A DNA stretch of 64,000 bases, taken from NCBI GenBank assembly GCA_020544305.1, contig CP058667.1, positions 496,001 through 560,000 of the forward strand. Reading direction: 5' to 3'. Shown piece by piece: positions 60,724-64,000 of the stretch; positions within the stretch are counted from its first letter, which is position 1, and every line of letters begins with the position of its first letter. The DNA is from Staphylococcus taiwanensis. Its GTDB lineage: Bacteria > Bacillota > Bacilli > Staphylococcales > Staphylococcaceae. Under the pieces are notes generated by a model. The model saw only the letters and a program-made list of their open reading frames with translations, made no database searches and had not been told where the DNA came from. A program made the translations under genes and the position numbers.

Positions 60724-63700
60724 GTGAAAGATAAATCAACTAATAAATTAGGACCATTCTTAAATAAGCATAATAATTATTCTATTCGAAAATTCACCGT
60801 AGGTACAGCCTCGATTCTTATAGGATCAACCTTGTTTTTCGGTTTAAGTAACGAGGCACTAGCACAAAGTGATAACGGAAATCAGTCATCAGTAGAACAA
60901 AAAGCTAATGGACAATCAATCGCCTCCTCCCAAATAAATGAGGAAAATGAAGCGAAGATTGAATCAAGTAATATTAACCAATCTGTTTCTGTTCCAAATG
61001 TTCATGAACAAACTACAGAACCTAAAGATACAAAAGTTTCTCAAACTACACCTAGCAATCAATCTTCAAATGATACTAGTGATATACCTACAATAAATAA
61101 AAGTAATCCCAAAAATGAAAAACATAATCAAGAAGACAATAAAGATAAGAACTTAGACGAAAATATAAAAGAAAATAAAGAAATGAGTCAATCAGAAGAT
61201 AAAGCTACTTCTTCAAAAGTTAAGCATTCTGCTTCAAATGATAAAGCTACTCCTTCAAAAGATAAAAAAGATAGTACTAAAGAAGTGGAAGAAAACATTC
61301 AATCAATTGATCATTCAAGAGTTAGAGTGGCTAGAGATGTACCTACATACCCAAATGGTGATGTAGAAGTTGATACATCCGAATTACCAGAAGCACCACA
61401 AGAATTTATTGATAAATATAATAGTGCCTCTGATAAATTAAAGCTAGTTCGCGAATTATTAACTGATTCATATAATGAAGCGGATGTAACTGAAATACTC
61501 AGACGTTTAAATATTGATTTAAATAAAAAAAGTGCACAAGAAGCTTTTAAAGCTGTTATGGCTGCGGGTATCAAATATGCTAATGAACAAACATCTCGTT
61601 ACACTGTTTATGCTGTAACACCAAGTAGTTCAACTAATATAAATAATCAAAGTGTCAATACAGTCGCAGATTTAAAAAGAGTTACAAACATTGACCCTTC
61701 TAGAGGGTTGACTATAAATGGTAGAGGTAACAGTGCTGTAAGACAAACACCAGCTCGATATACAGTTCACGTTAAACCTAATAGACGAAACAATACAATG
61801 GACTATACGATTACTTGGCACGTAGACGCTTCAGCAATTGAAAGAGCTCATGGTGCTGATATAGGTGGATTCAAATTTGGTTCGGGTTATAGATTACCAA
61901 GTGAAATCCCAGGTACTTTACGTATCACTGGCCCATATGGACATCAATATAGTAGAAATTTAATTCAGGGTGGACGTGCCAATTTCCCACAAGGTTATGC
62001 GCCTATAGAGAATTTTAATATTACGCGTAATGAGGTGCAAAATGGGGGCGAAGTAGAGTATAAATTTAAAGTTCCAGTGCGCGATTGGAATGGTGATTTA
62101 GGATTTAATGGTTATGTAATGATGTTCGAGAATGGTAGTGAAATACCTAACAATAATATCACTCCAACATCTCATCAAAACTATTTCTATGATGAAACTA
62201 AAGTTCAAGGATATAATCCCAATGATCCTCGTTTAATATCTACAGATGATAGCTCTGAAGTTCAAGTCGTACCATTCCAAACTGAATATGTCATTTCAAA
62301 AGATTTACCTGTTGGTCAACAAGAAGTTCAAAGAGAAGGTCAAAATGGGAAACGAGGAACATTATATACTAGTGTAAGTTATAATAATCAATTAATAGGC
62401 AGATTCGTTAAACAAACCTATGATGTAGCACCAGTGAATAAAATTGTAAAAATAGGTGTAGGTTCAGTTAATGACTCTAATCTCAATGGACCGTTAGCAC
62501 CAATACTAGAACCTCAATTATCAGGTGATCATGTCATTAGTGGTGAAACAAGTCCGAATGCTGAAGTGACAATTTATGTTTCAGGTAATGAATATCATGT
62601 CACTGCTAATGATAGTGGTCATTTTACATATAATTTACCAAGCTATACTTTACGAGAAGGTGACCATATCTCAGCTATTGCTACAGTGAATGGCAAGAAA
62701 AGTAATCCAGGGAAAATGATTATTCCAAGAGATGGAAGAACACCAAATCTTAATACAAATGTTCAACGTGGTGAAAATAATAATAAACCAGGAAGCTGGG
62801 TAACTGTAACGAATGCAACAACGGGTCAACAAATTAGTCGTTTCTTTGTTCCTGATGGTTTACCTGGTCAAGATGGGCGTTCAATAACTATTACAAATGA
62901 ATATTTAGATCAAAATACAGGGGATCGTGTTATTCATTTTAGTGATGGTCGAACAATTCGTATTCCAAAAGGACCAAAAGGAGACAAAGGCGATCGTGGA
63001 GAGACAGGTGCAACAGGAGCGAGAGGCCCGCAAGGATTGCAAGGTCAACAAGGATTACAAGGTCCTCAAGGATTGCAAGGTCCAACCGGCGCTCAAGGAC
63101 CAGCTGGTCCACAAGGTCCAGCCGGCCATTCAATTACTATTACTAGTCATACTGTTGATGCAAACGGTAATACAATAATAAGATTTAGTGATAATACAAC
63201 ACTTACAATTCCAAAAGGTCAAAAAGGTGATAAGGGAGACCGTGGCGAAACAGGCGCAAGAGGTCCACAAGGACTTCGAGGTGAGACAGGCGCAACAGGA
63301 GCGCAAGGCCCAGCCGGTCATTCAATTACAATTACAAATACTTCTGTTGATTCGAATGGAAATACAGTTGTAAGATTCAGTGATAATACAACACTTACAA
63401 TTCCAAAAGGCCAAAAAGGTGATAAAGGCGAACGTGGAGAAACAGGTGCAACAGGCGCACAAGGTCCACAAGGACTTCGAGATGAGACAGGTGCAACTGG
63501 ACCAAAAGGAGACAAAGGTGACCGTGGAGAGACAGGCGCAGCGGGAGCACAAGGTCCAGCCGGTCATTCAATTACAATTACAAATACTTCTGTTGATGCA
63601 AATGGCAACACGATTGTGAGATTTAGCGATAATACCTCAATTATAATTCCTAAAGGACTGAAAGGTGATCGAGGAGAAACAGGCGCAACAGGTCCTAGGG

Positions 63701-64000
63701 GAGACAAAGGTGATCGTGGTGAGACGGGAGCAAGAGGTCCACAAGGATTGCAAGGCCCACAAGGATTGCAAGGCCCACAAGGATACCGTGGAGATACAGG
63801 GGCTCCTGGTCCACAAGGTCCACAAGGACAGGCGGGTCAATCTATATCCATTAGACGTATTACTAAAGATCATGATGGAAATACAACAGTTGAATTTAGT
63901 GATAATTCTTCAATGATTATTCCAGCTGGAACACGTGGACAAGATGGCACATCAGTTGGTTTACGCTCTATAAATAAAGAAAGTAATGGGGACACAGTTG
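60724..64000 (+). CDS. Collagen-like YSIRK surface protein (3' end missing)
   Basis: Frame open from a GTG (60724, GGAAGTGAC upstream) to the window end, 1092 residues. [16 protein letters not shown] (19-34) is the YSIRK signal, cut near residue 47. A Ser/Asn/Lys/Glu linker (to about 200) leads to an adhesin-like region (about 215-520), a G5-like domain (about 525-580, [16 protein letters not shown]...NKIVKIG) and an Ig-like domain (about 595-660). Then Gly-X-Y blocks of 18, 12, 18 and 21 triplets, rich in KGD, RGE and PQG, alternate with a roughly 31-residue module ([20 protein letters not shown]). The fifth module leads to a short block and a sixth partial module. An LPXTG anchor is expected beyond the window. 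Confidence 0.9.
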   Translation, partial: MKDKSTNKLGPFLNKHNNYSIRKFTVGTASILIGSTLFFGLSNEALAQSDNGNQSSVEQKANGQSIASSQINEENEAKIESSNINQSVSVPNVHEQTTEPKDTKVSQTTPSNQSSNDTSDIPTINKSNPKNEKHNQEDNKDKNLDENIKENKEMSQSEDKATSSKVKHSASNDKATPSKDKKDSTKEVEENIQSIDHSRVRVARDVPTYPNGDVEVDTSELPEAPQEFIDKYNSASDKLKLVRELLTDSYNEADVTEILRRLNIDLNKKSAQEAFKAVMAAGIKYANEQTSRYTVYAVTPSSSTNINNQSVNTVADLKRVTNIDPSRGLTINGRGNSAVRQTPARYTVHVKPNRRNNTMDYTITWHVDASAIERAHGADIGGFKFGSGYRLPSEIPGTLRITGPYGHQYSRNLIQGGRANFPQGYAPIENFNITRNEVQNGGEVEYKFKVPVRDWNGDLGFNGYVMMFENGSEIPNNNITPTSHQNYFYDETKVQGYNPNDPRLISTDDSSEVQVVPFQTEYVISKDLPVGQQEVQREGQNGKRGTLYTSVSYNNQLIGRFVKQTYDVAPVNKIVKIGVGSVNDSNLNGPLAPILEPQLSGDHVISGETSPNAEVTIYVSGNEYHVTANDSGHFTYNLPSYTLREGDHISAIATVNGKKSNPGKMIIPRDGRTPNLNTNVQRGENNNKPGSWVTVTNATTGQQISRFFVPDGLPGQDGRSITITNEYLDQNTGDRVIHFSDGRTIRIPKGPKGDKGDRGETGATGARGPQGLQGQQGLQGPQGLQGPTGAQGPAGPQGPAGHSITITSHTVDANGNTIIRFSDNTTLTIPKGQKGDKGDRGETGARGPQGLRGETGATGAQGPAGHSITITNTSVDSNGNTVVRFSDNTTLTIPKGQKGDKGERGETGATGAQGPQGLRDETGATGPKGDKGDRGETGAAGAQGPAGHSITITNTSVDANGNTIVRFSDNTSIIIPKGLKGDRGETGATGPRGDKGDRGETGARGPQGLQGPQGLQGPQGYRGDTGAPGPQGPQGQAGQSISIRRITKDHDGNTTVEFSDNSSMIIPAGTRGQDGTSVGLRSINKESNGDTV
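62878..64000 (+). repeat. Alternating beta-module / collagen repeats inside the surface protein
   Basis: Modules begin at 62878, 63127, 63328, 63568, 63838 and (partial) 63949. The second to fourth share long near-identical DNA stretches, so recent duplication or recombination is likely. Collagen blocks lie between them; the third carries LRD in place of LRG at 63475-63483. Confidence 0.88.

Noticed and set aside
62990..63840. Possible CRISPR-like repeats
   Set aside because: The repeats are triplet-based, in frame with a coding sequence, and have no constant repeat/unique spacer pattern.
62927..63916. Several 60-80 residue frames rich in Lys/Gln/Leu, on both strands
   Set aside because: They are other-frame readings of the Gly-X-Y repeat DNA. 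The in-frame reading gives one continuous collagen-like protein.
1..64000. Prophage, defence island, tRNA or rRNA genes
   Set aside because: No integrase, phage structural gene, restriction or toxin-antitoxin gene, tRNA cloverleaf or rRNA sequence was recognised on reading both strands.

Overview
The window is a 64-kb chromosomal stretch from a low-GC Firmicute that is clearly a Staphylococcus. The evidence is the staphyloxanthin cluster crtOPQMN next to an IsaA-type transglycosylase, copAZ, cidR-cidABC, mvaS/mvaA, an SsaA-like CHAP protein, sortase A, a YSIRK-type surface protein and an IS1272-like element. A poly-gamma-glutamate capsule operon (capBCAED), absent from typical S. aureus, together with crt genes points to a coagulase-negative species, perhaps near the capitis/caprae/epidermidis or warneri groups. 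The species assignment is inference only. From memory, the gene order broadly follows the S. aureus isaA-to-srtA region, so most of the window is conserved core, interrupted by accessory pieces.

Layout. 0-7.3 kb: the 3' end of an amino-acid permease, a complete IS1272-like element, a PfoR-type EIIC-like membrane protein with a CodY-like site, a two-domain PPK2 kinase and isaA with a perfect WalR box. 7.4-13 kb: the carotenoid operon crtOPQMN with a SigB-like promoter. 13-15.5 kb: a SAM-I riboswitch controlling an aminotransferase and a D-2-hydroxyacid dehydrogenase. 15.5-18.9 kb: a 121-bp tandem repeat, then copZ and copA behind a CsoR-type operator. 19.2-22.7 kb: a short-chain dehydrogenase, a maltose-acetyltransferase-like protein and rocA with a cre site. 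22.8-25.4 kb: a Fur-controlled feoA-feoB-Cys-rich peptide operon in which feoB carries a one-base frameshift. 25.4-29.5 kb: VOC protein, TetR, a GIY-YIG-like protein, CorA, a YrhK-like protein and an O6-alkylguanine methyltransferase. 29.5-33.4 kb: upper mevalonate pathway (mvaS, divergent thiolase and mvaA). 33.6-41.5 kb: SsaA-like CHAP protein, YozE-like protein, cidR, cidABC and a glucose PTS permease with a long leader. 41.5-49.1 kb: exporters, alcohol and lactate dehydrogenases with a Rex box, thioesterase, thioredoxin-like protein, esterase, a STAR-like intergenic repeat, an EamA/AraC pair and a small secreted or membrane protein. 49.5-54 kb: PGA capsule operon. 54.2-58.8 kb: lone xylulokinase and a pfoR-sdaAB-sdaAA serine-deaminating operon with Rex/CRP-type and cre sites. 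58.9-64 kb: a small membrane protein, a GNAT acetyltransferase, srtA and, running off the end, a collagen-like cell-wall protein.

How the genes fit together. Several units belong to the envelope and host interface (isaA, SsaA-like, staphyloxanthin, PGA capsule, sortase A, collagen-like adhesin). Others belong to pyruvate, redox and overflow metabolism (cidC, L-lactate dehydrogenase, Zn alcohol dehydrogenase, glucose PTS, serine dehydratase) and carry visible Rex/CRP-like and cre sites. The mevalonate genes supply the isoprenoid precursors that crtM/crtN turn into pigment.

The most unusual objects are the collagen-like surface protein, in which Gly-X-Y blocks alternate with a repeated beta-type module; the SAM-riboswitch-controlled aminotransferase/hydroxyacid-dehydrogenase pair; the feoB homopolymer frameshift; and the likely CTG start of crtP. 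I see no prophage, CRISPR array, rRNA, tRNA or recognisable defence island.
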